Positions 6,292-13,715 of a stretch of DNA of 19,389 nucleotides are shown one piece after another (position 1 is the stretch's first letter; each line of letters begins with the position of its first letter). The notes beneath the pieces are model-generated. The model worked only from the letters and a program-made list of their open reading frames with translations. It had not been told where the DNA came from and searched no databases. Location: the NCBI GenBank assembly GCA_013288575.1, contig JABDBO010000014.1:1-19389 (forward strand). The letters are read 5' to 3'. The stretch comes from Alphaproteobacteria bacterium (GTDB lineage Bacteria; Pseudomonadota; Alphaproteobacteria; Rickettsiales; 21-14-0-20-44-7). A program made the position numbers and the translations under genes.

Positions 6292-7403
6292 ATCCCACGC
6301 TCCTTCGCTATATTTTCAATATAGCCTTTCAACGTATTGGTAAATTCCGGCACATCAAGCAAAAATGCGTCATGCCCCTTATCGGTTTTGATCTCTAGGA
6401 AGCTTACATCAGCGCCCACGGCGTTTAATGCGCGGGTGATGTATTTGCTCTCAACGGTTGGATATAGCCAATCACTGGTGAAGGAGATTATGCAAACGCG
6501 CGCTGTGGTGCTGGCGAAGATTTCACTCAAATGCTGGCCATATTCGCGTTCCATGTCAAAATAATCCATGGCGCGAGTGATGTATAAATATGAGTTGGCG
6601 TCAAAACGATCAACGAAGCTGATGCCTTGATGGCGCAAGTAACTTTCAATCTGAAAATCTGCATCAAATCCATAAGTCACCGCCTCACGATTTTGCAAGT
6701 TGCGGCCGAATTTTTTCTCCAGCGACTCTTCCGACATGTAAGTGACGTGTGCTGTCATCCGCGCGACAGATAACCCTTTGGTCGGTGTTTTTTCTTCCAA
6801 CTGGTAATTGCCACCCTCCCAATTCGGATCAGCCATAATCGCCTGGCGGCCAATTTCGTGAAATGCGATATTCTGTGCAGAATGGCGGCAAGTAGTTGCA
6901 ATCGGAATTGCCGCAAAAATACGCTGTGGGAATTTGGCTACCCATTCGAGCACCTGCATTCCGCCCATTGAGCCGCCGATGACGCAGAAAATATCGCTAA
7001 TGCCAAGTTCATCGAGCAACAGCGAATGCGCTCGCACCATATCGCTGATCGTAATAATCGGGAAGGTGAGCGCATAAGGTTTGCCCGTTGCTTCATGAAT
7101 TTCCTTCGGTCCAAGGCTGCCCATACAGCCGCCGATAACATTGGCGCAAATCACATAATAACGATTAGTATCAATAATTTTGCCCGCGCCAACAACCGCA
7201 TCCCACCAGCCCGGTTTGCCGGTTACAGGGTGCGTGCCTGCCACATATTGGTCACCCGTTAGCGCGTGGCACACAAAAACCACGTTGGATTTGGCAGCAT
7301 TTAGCTTGCCGTAGGTTTGATAAGCAATATCAAAATCACGGATTTCAACGCCTGAATCAAGCTTCAATGGTTTGGTTATTCTAATTTTATTGTGTTCTGC
7401 CAT
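6288..7403 (-). CDS. metX: MetX, homoserine O-acyltransferase
   Basis: This 371-residue alpha/beta hydrolase-fold acyltransferase activates homoserine with acetyl-CoA (or succinyl-CoA), the first committed step of methionine synthesis. Family marks are VCHALTGDQYVAG, GWWDAVVGAGK, ANVIGGCMGSLGP and the nucleophile elbow GGSMGGMQ with Ser145. The rest of the triad is Asp311 in TSDWLYP and His344 in GHDAFL. Length and motif spacing are normal. Acetyl versus succinyl specificity cannot be read safely from the name or from this sequence alone. It overlaps metW by 4 bases and lies 60 bases after the HAD gene. I find no SAM-II-like riboswitch in that gap and no strong Shine-Dalgarno sequence. Confidence 0.96.
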   Translation of the reverse strand: MAEHNKIRITKPLKLDSGVEIRDFDIAYQTYGKLNAAKSNVVFVCHALTGDQYVAGTHPVTGKPGWWDAVVGAGKIIDTNRYYVICANVIGGCMGSLGPKEIHEATGKPYALTFPIITISDMVRAHSLLLDELGISDIFCVIGGSMGGMQVLEWVAKFPQRIFAAIPIATTCRHSAQNIAFHEIGRQAIMADPNWEGGNYQLEEKTPTKGLSVARMTAHVTYMSEESLEKKFGRNLQNREAVTYGFDADFQIESYLRHQGISFVDRFDANSYLYITRAMDYFDMEREYGQHLSEIFASTTARVCIISFTSDWLYPTVESKYITRALNAVGADVSFLEIKTDKGHDAFLLDVPEFTNTLKGYIENIAKERGI

Positions 7404-7463
7404 AAACCGAAGAAAATTTTTCCGAGAATATACTTATACCGGAAATCAGTCTATCTTTTATAT

Positions 7464-8246
7464 CTAAAGAGGCATACTTAAGGTAGTTTCAATACGAGGC
7501 TGTAGATGCTGCAGAAAATGGCCCAAAGTATTATGATAATAAACCATGCGTTTAGGGTCTTCCCGGTCATTGCGCTCTTTTATGCGCGCGGCGTGAGCTT
7601 CGCCTATAACATGCATTAAGAAGCCGGCGCTTCTTGCTGCGAGATAATCATTGAGGTCATCTCCGGCATACCACGCGTTACCCAGAGGTATTCCGAGTTC
7701 CTTTAATGGATCAATAAGCGGGCTAGGATCGGGTTTTAATTTTCTGCCTTCTTTATGGCCGGAAATAATATCGAAATGGCGGGTGATGCCAAAAAACTCC
7801 ACCTCTGCTTTTAGCATATCATCGGGTTTACTGCTTGCAATTCCCATTCTTACGCTTTTTTTGGCAAGAAACGCGATTGTTTCCATAGCGCCAGGCAGCA
7901 ATCTCATATTTTCCGGAGAAATTTCGCGCAGGATCGGGTCCCACATAGCTAATATATCAGCTGGAGTTTTGCCGGGATCATCTGCAGTTTTAGGCGGGAA
8001 ATATGTCTCGCAATAAAGTTGCTGATTTTCGCGCCAGAGTTTACTCGTATCCTTAGGATCAGGTTTTGGGTCAGCAAAGTTCAGCTCTATGAATGTTCTG
8101 GAGGCCCAATTAGTAAAGTGCTGGTTATCAAAAAGTGTGCGGTCCCAGTCAAAAAGAACAATATCCGGCGGGTATTTGGATAAAAGGCGCGATGAAAAAC
8201 CATTAGCGCCCTGATAGGGAGAATTTATGTGAGCTACATGCTGCAT
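7464..8246 (-). CDS. HAD-superfamily hydrolase, phosphoglycolate-phosphatase-like
   Basis: The 260-residue protein carries all four HAD motifs. These are D33-W-D35-R-T-L-F-D (nucleophile Asp33 and general acid Asp35), IASSKP with S138, K171 in KLKPDP, and G195-D-D-L-N-D200 for Mg2+. A helical cap is inserted between motifs I and II (about 41-118), as in phosphoglycolate phosphatase/beta-phosphoglucomutase types. The substrate is unknown. Unusually there are 30 residues before motif I. A promoter reading TTGTAA-17-TAAAAT ends 6 bases before the ATG, so the message is probably leaderless. It is the first gene of the block leading into metX and diverges from the chorismate mutase gene, with 40 bases between the two start codons. 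Confidence 0.9.
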   Translation of the reverse strand: MQHVAHINSPYQGANGFSSRLLSKYPPDIVLFDWDRTLFDNQHFTNWASRTFIELNFADPKPDPKDTSKLWRENQQLYCETYFPPKTADDPGKTPADILAMWDPILREISPENMRLLPGAMETIAFLAKKSVRMGIASSKPDDMLKAEVEFFGITRHFDIISGHKEGRKLKPDPSPLIDPLKELGIPLGNAWYAGDDLNDYLAARSAGFLMHVIGEAHAARIKERNDREDPKRMVYYHNTLGHFLQHLQPRIETTLSMPL

Positions 8247-8252
8247 ATTGCT

Positions 8253-8281
8253 ATTTTATTTAAATTGCCTTAGTTTTACAA
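8253..8281 (-). promoter_or_regulatory. Sigma70-like promoter of the HAD gene
   Basis: On the minus strand TTGTAA (8276-8281) and TAAAAT (8253-8258) are separated by exactly 17 bases. The ATG follows the -10 box after 6 bases (8247-8252), so transcription would begin at or next to the start codon. There is no room for a Shine-Dalgarno site. Confidence 0.55.
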
Positions 8282-8286
8282 GTATT

Positions 8287-8952
8287 ATGTCCCTTGAAGA
8301 ATTAAGAAACAAAATTGATGCGATCGATTCTAAGATACTGAAATTACTGGCGGAACGTGCTGAGCTGGTGCTGGATGTTGCCAAAGCCAAGGGAAATAAT
8401 AACGGGCATAATTTTATCCGTTCCGGCCGCGAGGCAAAAATGTTGCGCGAATTAGTGGCGCGTGGCGCGGGCGTATTTCCAAAACCGGCAATTTATTCGC
8501 TTTGGCGCAGCATAATTTCAGCTTCGCTTGCGCTTGAAAACGGATTGCAGGTGGCGTTGCCAAAAAATTCCAGCCTGGAAATGCATCGTTTGAGTGTGGA
8601 ATATTTCGGCAGCTTCACAAAATATCACGAATATGAATCCGAACATGAAGCATTGGAAAAAATTGATAAACACACAGTTGCTATTTTGAGTTTGGAGAGC
8701 GGCTGGTGGCTTTCGCTTGGGGATGAAAAATATAAGCATTTAAAAATTTTCGCGCGTTTAGGTGAGGGAGTTTTTGCAATTGGAAAATTACAACCAGAGG
8801 AATCTGGTGCAGATAAAACCCTTGCTATTATTGATGCAAATGCTCATCACGGCCATGCGATTGCGACTCATGGCAAAGTAAAGCTGGTGGAATTCGAAGG
8901 CTTTCATACAGCGTTGAATGACGCAGTGGTTATTGGGAATTACGGATTATAG
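8287..8952 (+). CDS. Chorismate mutase (AroQ type) with a prephenate-dehydratase-like C-terminal domain
   Basis: The 221-residue product starts with an AroQ chorismate mutase domain (1-85): LRNKIDAIDSKILKLLAERA, AKAKG and RSGREAKMLREL. By alignment to E. coli chorismate mutase-P, R7, R24, K35 and R48-E49 match R11, R28, K39 and R51-E52. The domain turns chorismate into prephenate. The remaining 130 residues (VEYFGSFTKYHEYESEHEAL, then VAILSLESGWW, DKTLAIID and GFH) recall a shortened prephenate dehydratase catalytic region. The TRF motif and other dehydratase marks are absent, so this part may only bind ligand. I chose ATG 8287, where the mutase domain begins. The frame is open to 8248 but that would overlap the HAD promoter. 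It is followed by hisC. Confidence 0.85.
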   Translation: MSLEELRNKIDAIDSKILKLLAERAELVLDVAKAKGNNNGHNFIRSGREAKMLRELVARGAGVFPKPAIYSLWRSIISASLALENGLQVALPKNSSLEMHRLSVEYFGSFTKYHEYESEHEALEKIDKHTVAILSLESGWWLSLGDEKYKHLKIFARLGEGVFAIGKLQPEESGADKTLAIIDANAHHGHAIATHGKVKLVEFEGFHTALNDAVVIGNYGL

Positions 8953-9030
8953 AACTTAGAACATTAGAACTTGGAACTTAGATAAAGAACCTATATTCTA
9001 ATGTTCTAAATTCTAACGTTCTAATGTTCT
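8951..9030. repeat. Cluster of AGAAC/GTTCT repeats forming a large inverted repeat
   Basis: The 81-base gap between the chorismate mutase fusion and hisC is almost entirely short repeats. GAAC occurs at 8952, 8959, 8967, 8974 and 8987; GTTC occurs at 9003, 9018 and 9026. AGAACATTAGAAC (8958-8970) is perfectly complementary to GTTCTAATGTTCT (9018-9030). TTAGAACATTAG (8956-8967) can instead pair with CTAATGTTCTAA (8998-9009), so two stems compete. The repeat begins inside the stop codon of the upstream gene and ends 3 bases before the hisC ATG, taking the place of any Shine-Dalgarno site. Confidence 0.8.
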
Positions 9031-9033
9031 GCC

Positions 9034-10110
9034 ATGCTTAAAACCAAAAAAGAAATATTAAACATCGCGCCATATACACCCGGAAAATCAAAAATTTCCG
9101 GCGTGGCGAAGCCAATTAAATTATCATCCAACGAAAATGGATTGGGCTGCAGTTCTAAGGCCAGCGCGGCTTATAAGGATTTTGAAAATTTTAATCGCTA
9201 TCCTGATGCAACCGCAGCTGAACTTCGCGCGGCGATTGGGAAAGTTTATAATCTTGACCCGGAAAAACTTATTTGTGGCGCCGGTTCTGATGAAATCTTG
9301 GAAATTATCGCCTATGCCTATGCGGGCGAGGGTGATGAAGTAATTTATACCAAACACGGTTTTCTAGTTTACCCAATCGCTGCACAATCAGCTGGCGCAA
9401 CTCCTGTTATTGCGCCTGAGAAAAATTACACAACCGATGTTGATGCGATAATTGCAGCGGTGACAAAGAAAACGCGCATCGTCTTTTTTGCCAACCCGAA
9501 TAACCCGACCGGCACTTACATTCCAAAATCAGAAGTTTTGCGCCTACGTAAAGGTTTGCGCGAAGACATTTTGTTGGTGATCGATGCGGCTTATGCCGAA
9601 TGCGTAACCGCAACTGATTATTCCGACGGGCGCGAGATTGTTGATCTGGGTGAAAACACGATTATGACGCACACATTTTCAAAAATGTATGGCTTGGCAG
9701 CACTTCGCCTAGGTTGGGGTTATGCGCATCCGAAAATTATTGATATTCTTAACCGCATTCGCCCGCCATTCAACGTTACCGGCCCAACTTTAGCTGCTGG
9801 AATTGCAGCGGTGAATGATCAAGATTTTGTCAAAAAAAGCATCGCGCATAACACGAAGTGGCGTGAGAAATTATTTGCTGAACTGGATAAACTGGGTTTT
9901 ACGCCAGTGCCAAGCCAGGGGAATTTCATCATGGCTAAATTTGGTGATGCGGCAGATGCGGGAAAAAAAGCTTTCGAATTTTTTGCTAGCAAAGGAATTT
10001 TGGTGCGCGAAATCAGCAATTACCAATTGCCGCAGCACTTGCGGATTTCGATTGGGTCGGATGATGAGATGGAAAAATTCCTCACTGCACTTCGCGAATT
10101 TAAGAAATAA
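9034..10110 (+). CDS. hisC: Histidinol-phosphate/aromatic aminotransferase
   Basis: The 358-residue protein is a class I/II PLP aminotransferase of the HisC family. It opens ILNIAPYTPGK and KLSSNENGLG. PLP contacts include N157 (PNNPTG) and D184 with Y187 (VIDAAYAEC); K217 in HTFSKMYGL forms the Schiff base. R225 is in LAALRLGWGY, and R337 in LRISIG binds the substrate carboxylate. HisC converts imidazole-acetol phosphate to histidinol phosphate, and many homologues also transaminate phenylpyruvate or prephenate. Its place right after chorismate mutase, with no other his gene here, favours an aromatic or dual role (inference). The start has no Shine-Dalgarno site and lies 3 bases after the inverted repeat. 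A hairpin terminator follows. Confidence 0.93.
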   Translation: MLKTKKEILNIAPYTPGKSKISGVAKPIKLSSNENGLGCSSKASAAYKDFENFNRYPDATAAELRAAIGKVYNLDPEKLICGAGSDEILEIIAYAYAGEGDEVIYTKHGFLVYPIAAQSAGATPVIAPEKNYTTDVDAIIAAVTKKTRIVFFANPNNPTGTYIPKSEVLRLRKGLREDILLVIDAAYAECVTATDYSDGREIVDLGENTIMTHTFSKMYGLAALRLGWGYAHPKIIDILNRIRPPFNVTGPTLAAGIAAVNDQDFVKKSIAHNTKWREKLFAELDKLGFTPVPSQGNFIMAKFGDAADAGKKAFEFFASKGILVREISNYQLPQHLRISIGSDDEMEKFLTALREFKK

Positions 10111-10111
10111 A

Positions 10112-10135
10112 AAGCCCCGCCAAATGGCAGGGCTT
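10112..10135. terminator. Rho-independent terminator between convergent genes
   Basis: AAGCCCCGCC-AAAT-GGCAGGGCTT forms an 8-9 bp stem with one C-A mismatch. On the minus strand it is followed by a T-rich tail (GCTTTTTATTT), a good terminator for the 10158-10535 gene. On the plus strand the tail is CAAATTT, so it may also weakly terminate hisC. Confidence 0.8.
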
Positions 10136-10157
10136 CAAATTTAGCAGAATGGAAATT

Positions 10158-10535
10158 CTAGTTCTTTGGCGCAGCAACTGCTGATGCAGCATTTGGCACG
10201 CTTCCTGCAGTTATAGCATTAGACGCAGCATTCACACTGTTATGTTGCTCGCGGCGTGATGCAGCTGCAGTGCGGCCATGTTCATATTTAGCGATTTTTT
10301 CATCATCACTCATATTTTTCCATTTATCGTTCGATTTTTGAATCATCGCATTGCGGCGCTCTTCAATGAATTTGAGTTTTTGGTCTTTGGTCATGGAATT
10401 ATAATTGCGCGCATCTGCTTTATAATCACCAGTAAGTGCAGCTCCGGCAGGAGCAGCAGCTGGTGCGGCAGAGGCTGCCATTGCAGCGGTTGAAATTGCA
10501 GTGGTTACTAATAATGCAGTCAAAAATTTTTTCAT
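10158..10535 (-). CDS. Small periplasmic helical protein, unknown function
   Basis: The product from ATG 10535 is 125 residues. It has a Sec signal peptide (MKKFLTALLVTTAISTAAMA, cleavage likely after AMA), an Ala/Pro-rich spacer, and a charged helical middle (MTKDQKLKFIEERRNAMIQK, then KWKNMSDDEKIAKYEHG). The tail is low in complexity and rich in Ala, Asn and Ser. The 'M(T/S)xDxK...KWxxMSxDEK' style resembles DUF3106-like periplasmic proteins, but I cannot assign a family with confidence. The frame is open to 10577 on the minus strand. ATG 10535 is chosen because the signal peptide starts there. Its terminator lies at 10112-10135. It follows purU with a 42-base gap and could be read through from it. 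Confidence 0.75.
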   Translation of the reverse strand: MKKFLTALLVTTAISTAAMAASAAPAAAPAGAALTGDYKADARNYNSMTKDQKLKFIEERRNAMIQKSNDKWKNMSDDEKIAKYEHGRTAAASRREQHNSVNAASNAITAGSVPNAASAVAAPKN

Positions 10536-10577
10536 ATGGAACTCACGTTTAGGTTGAGCGTGAATAATAATATGCAA

Positions 10578-11411
10578 TTATTTAAACACAACGGTTTTAT
10601 CACCGTTTATCAATATTCTACTTTCAATATAATACTGCACAGCCCTGGCGAGTGTGAGGTTTTCGATATCGCTGCCGGCCTGCATGAGTTGGTCGGGCGT
10701 GTAAGTGTGGTCAACGCGAATAACTTCCTGGTCGATAATCGGCCCCTCGTCTAGGTTTTCGGTAACAAAATGCGCGGTTGCACCGATGATTTTTACGCCG
10801 CGCTCAAATGCTTGTTTATAAGGGCTGGCACCTTTGAAACTTGGCAGGAATGAGTGGTGGATATTTATTGCGCGGCCTTTCAATGCACGGCAAAGTTCGG
10901 GCGAGAGCACCTGCATATAACGCGCCAAAACGATAAGGTCGATATCAAGTTCATCAATAAGCTGCAAAATTTTTTCTTCCTGCTTGGCTTTGGTTTTGGC
11001 ATCAACCGGCAAATGATAAAAAGGAATTTTGTGCCATTCTGCCATCTCGCGCAAATCAGGATGGTTGGAAATCACGGCGGGAATTTCAATATTCAACGTG
11101 CCGATGCGGCGGCGATGGAGAAGGTGGTTTAAACAGTGGCTGGCTTTTGAAACCATAATAAGCACGCGTGGTTTGCGGCTGGAATCATCAATTTTCCAAT
11201 CCATTTTGAATTTTTTGGCAATCGCGCCAAATTCGCCTGCCACATCGCTGCCGGTGAAAACCACGCGCATGAAGAACTTGTCGTTGAACGTATCATTAAA
11301 CTGCGCCGATTCGTTGATGTTGCATTTGTGCGCCGCCAAAAACCCCGAAACTTCGGCAACAATGCCGATTTTATCCGGGCAGGCAAGGGTTAATATGTAC
11401 TTTTTGCTCAT
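10578..11411 (-). CDS. purU: Formyltetrahydrofolate deformylase
   Basis: The 277-residue enzyme hydrolyses 10-formyl-THF to THF and formate, balancing one-carbon pools and supplying formate to PurT-type purine synthesis. Residues 1-80 form an ACT-like regulatory domain (LTLACPDKIGIVAEVSGFLA, NESAQFND, FFMRVVF). The formyltransferase-fold domain follows from about 88 (RKPRVLIMVSKASHCLNHLL, AVISNHPDLREMAEWHKIPF, LARYMQVLSP, INIHHSFLPSFKGASPY, GATAHFVTENLDEGPIIDQE). N, H and D of the catalytic site are present in the INIHHS and LDEGPI segments. I chose ATG 11411, where the ACT domain starts; the longer frame to 11675 would run through the divergent glycosyltransferase gene. Only 19 bases separate the two start codons, and neither has a Shine-Dalgarno sequence. 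Confidence 0.95.
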   Translation of the reverse strand: MSKKYILTLACPDKIGIVAEVSGFLAAHKCNINESAQFNDTFNDKFFMRVVFTGSDVAGEFGAIAKKFKMDWKIDDSSRKPRVLIMVSKASHCLNHLLHRRRIGTLNIEIPAVISNHPDLREMAEWHKIPFYHLPVDAKTKAKQEEKILQLIDELDIDLIVLARYMQVLSPELCRALKGRAINIHHSFLPSFKGASPYKQAFERGVKIIGATAHFVTENLDEGPIIDQEVIRVDHTYTPDQLMQAGSDIENLTLARAVQYYIESRILINGDKTVVFK

Positions 11412-11430
11412 AAGTGATAGATATTTGCCT

Positions 11431-12507
11431 ATGGATAATGAACTGTCAACTAAACCGACGATTTTGCAAGTTTTGCCAGCGCTGGAACAAGGCGGTGTGG
11501 AACGTGGGACTTTGGAAATTGATAATGCGCTGGTGGCCGCCGGCTGGAAATCTATCGTCATGTCAAACGGCGGCAGGCTTGTGCCGCAGCTTAAAGGCAA
11601 GCATTTGAAATTGCCGCTCAACTCCAAAAACCCAGCGAAAATTTTGCTTAATGCGCATTTTCTAAAAGCAGTCATCCGCGCTAATAATGTGGATATTGTT
11701 CATGCCAGAAGCCGCGCACCGGCGTGGAGTGCTTATTTGGCGGCGAAGCAAACCGGCACGCATTTTGTGACTACTTTTCATGGCACTTACAGCATTCAAA
11801 ATGGTGCCAAGCGCAAATATAATTCGGTGATGACTAAGGGCGAGCGGGTGATTGCGGTTTCAGATTTTATTCGTGAGCATATAATTAAAAATTACAAAAT
11901 TGACCCCACCAAAATTGTCACCATTCATCGCGGTGCGGATGTAAATAAATTTAACCCTGATATTGCACCACTAGGTTTGGGGCTGCCGCAGGGCAAAAAA
12001 ATCGTGATGCTGCCGGGGCGAATTACGCACTGGAAAGGGCAGCACATATTTATCGAGGCAATGCGCGAAATTGATGCTTTAGGCGTGATTGTCGGTGATG
12101 TTGAAAACACAAATTACATGCGCGAGCTGGAAAAAACTTTGCCGGATAATATAATCATCCTCCCCGGAACGCCAGATTTGCCGCCGGTTTTGGCGAATGC
12201 TGATGTAATTGTTTCCGCCTCCATCCGCCCTGAAGCTTTTGGGCGAATTGCGATTGAAGCCCAGGCAATGGGAAAACCGGTGGTGGCAACAAACATCGGT
12301 GGCGCACTTGAAACGGTGATCAACGGCAAAACCGGAATTTACGTTGCGCCAAATGACGCGCAAGCAATGCGCGTGGCAATTATAAAATTGCTTGAAACTG
12401 GCAATAACTGGAAAACTGCTTGCATTGAAAACGCGGCGAATTTCTCAACTACAAAAATGTGCGAAAAAACTCTCGCCTTATATAACGAAATAATTAGCGC
12501 GTCTTAG
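11431..12507 (+). CDS. GT4-family glycosyltransferase
   Basis: The 358-residue protein is a GT-B glycosyltransferase of family GT4, probably acting on lipopolysaccharide or another envelope glycan at the inner membrane face. The N-terminal domain starts ILQVLPALEQGGVERGTLEI, with the donor-side loop GGVERG at 21-26, then VDIVHARSRAPAWSAYLAA and VTTFHGTYS. The C-terminal domain has MLPGRITHWKGQHIFIEA and the EX7E motif E268-A-F-G-R-I-A-I-E276 followed by AQAMGKPVVATNIGG. The length is normal. I chose ATG 11431; the frame is open to 11029 but that part lies over purU. Its 3' end overlaps the convergent unknown gene by 14 bases. The donor and acceptor sugars are unknown. Confidence 0.92.
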   Translation: MDNELSTKPTILQVLPALEQGGVERGTLEIDNALVAAGWKSIVMSNGGRLVPQLKGKHLKLPLNSKNPAKILLNAHFLKAVIRANNVDIVHARSRAPAWSAYLAAKQTGTHFVTTFHGTYSIQNGAKRKYNSVMTKGERVIAVSDFIREHIIKNYKIDPTKIVTIHRGADVNKFNPDIAPLGLGLPQGKKIVMLPGRITHWKGQHIFIEAMREIDALGVIVGDVENTNYMRELEKTLPDNIIILPGTPDLPPVLANADVIVSASIRPEAFGRIAIEAQAMGKPVVATNIGGALETVINGKTGIYVAPNDAQAMRVAIIKLLETGNNWKTACIENAANFSTTKMCEKTLALYNEIISAS

Positions 12508-12970
12508 ATTTATCATTTGGCCCGCTTAAGACATTATTCGCGGCCTGACCAGTCTGCACTGCAGTGATATGGTTTTGAATAATAATCTCACGTGCTTCTT
12601 TTAATTTGCGCCGGCCTTTTAACAGCATTTGCATCAGCGGGTTTTGAATATTTTCAATTTCATGGGCGATGATTGCGGTAGCCTGTTCAATCTCAATATA
12701 TTTTTCATCACACAACACCTGCACTAAATGTACCGGGTCATCCGTGTGAACGTGTATCAGGCCATCTTCATCAATTTTGGCTTCGAAATTATTGTTGGTA
12801 ACAGCGTTTAAAATATCATTGGTGTTATCAGGTTGGCGTGATTCGATTTTCTGCTCAAGGTTTTCGTAAGAATGAAAAGTTTTGATATGCGGCGAGCGGT
12901 CGGCATCTAGCGTATAGGTGCGCACATCCTTATTTTCCTCAACATAAACGCCATCGAATATCTTATGCAT
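12494..12970 (-). CDS. Unknown soluble protein
   Basis: The 158-residue acidic protein has no signal peptide. The first half is polar and mixed (RTYTLDADRSPHIKTFHSYE). The middle has DEDGLIHVHTDDPVHLVQVL, and the second half is strongly helical (EIEQATAIIAHEIENIQNPL, then LKGRRKLKEAREIIIQ). I do not recognise a family. There is no Shine-Dalgarno site; TATAAA lies 8 bases before the ATG on the minus strand, so the message may be leaderless. Its last 14 bases overlap the 3' end of the convergent glycosyltransferase gene. It lies 34 bases downstream of the methyltransferase stop on the same strand. Codon use looks like that of its neighbours. Confidence 0.72.
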   Translation of the reverse strand: MHKIFDGVYVEENKDVRTYTLDADRSPHIKTFHSYENLEQKIESRQPDNTNDILNAVTNNNFEAKIDEDGLIHVHTDDPVHLVQVLCDEKYIEIEQATAIIAHEIENIQNPLMQMLLKGRRKLKEAREIIIQNHITAVQTGQAANNVLSGPNDKSKTR

Positions 12971-13004
12971 AGTTATATTTTATATTTCTATAGTTTACGG
13001 AAGG

Positions 13005-13715
13005 TTAACCCACGGCTGAAGCGGCTTTGGGCTTGAAAATCTTATCCCAGATGGTCGGCGCTATCTTAATTGGCTTGCCACCAGGCGCAAAAATCAGCTT
13101 TTCTGCCTCAATTATCAAAACCCCGCTGTAATTGCGCCAAAATATATTACCCAGGAATGAAGTTAACCTATTGATTGATCTGTTATTACTTGGAATAAAA
13201 AACAAATCACGCGAAATCCGTCGGGGCGAGAATTTGCTAAATAACAGATAATGCAGCAAAGTCATTTTTGTATAGCTGAGAGATTTCTTATAAGGCGTAT
13301 TAAGCTTCAACCACAAGCTATTATCATTCGGCACAATCAAAAGAATTTTCGCAGCCGGTTTCATTACATGCCAGAGTTGCTCAAGCATTTTTTCGGTCTC
13401 TTCAATATTTTCCATGCAGTGGATTAATACAGCGCGGTCAAAATATTCATTACGGGCAGGAAGGGCAGTTATATCGACCATCGCAGTTGGTGATGCATCT
13501 TCAACTTTCATGGCGCCAATGCTGGAAGGCATAAATGCAACGCATGAATTTCCATATGCAAGTAATGGCAAATAAGGCAGTGCAAAACCGAGGCCCAATA
13601 TTTTTTCGCGCGAAACTTCTGGCCATAATTTGCTGATTTTTTGTCTTAGTTTTTGGCAGGTAAATTTTCCCAGCGGTGTTTCGTAAAATTCTTTGAGTTC
13701 GGTGACATTAGGCAT
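13005..13715 (-). CDS. Class I SAM-dependent methyltransferase-like protein
   Basis: The 236-residue protein matches a conserved alphaproteobacterial methyltransferase-like family. It has FYETPLGKFTCQKLRQKI near the start, ILGLGFALPYLPLL (39-52) in place of the usual glycine-rich SAM loop, and a type-11-like centre (VDITALPARNEYFDRAVLIH, LEQLWHVMKPAAKILLIVPN). The tail has FFIPSNNRSINR and SGVLIIEAEKLIF. The centre usually reads HALEHS; here it is HCMENI. The substrate is unknown. From memory, relatives are often found next to a glyoxalase II gene; here the neighbour is galU. The start overlaps the galU 3' end by 8 bases, implying co-translation with galU. Confidence 0.85.
   Translation of the reverse strand: MPNVTELKEFYETPLGKFTCQKLRQKISKLWPEVSREKILGLGFALPYLPLLAYGNSCVAFMPSSIGAMKVEDASPTAMVDITALPARNEYFDRAVLIHCMENIEETEKMLEQLWHVMKPAAKILLIVPNDNSLWLKLNTPYKKSLSYTKMTLLHYLLFSKFSPRRISRDLFFIPSNNRSINRLTSFLGNIFWRNYSGVLIIEAEKLIFAPGGKPIKIAPTIWDKIFKPKAASAVG

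Noticed and set aside
7404..7463. SAM-II-type riboswitch before metX
   Set aside because: The gap is only 60 bases, is AT-rich, and I could not find the pseudoknot helices or conserved loops expected for SAM-II.
8951..9030. GAAC/GTTC repeats as alphaproteobacterial LexA (SOS) boxes
   Set aside because: The alphaproteobacterial box needs GAAC or GTTC twice with 7 bases between (11 start to start). Here the spacings are 7, 8, 7, 13 and 15, 8, so none fits.
11029..11430. N-terminal extension of the glycosyltransferase frame
   Set aside because: It lies antisense to the conserved purU gene, and the GT4 fold begins right after ATG 11431.
11412..11675. N-terminal extension of purU
   Set aside because: It is antisense to the glycosyltransferase gene, and the ACT-like domain starts at ATG 11411.
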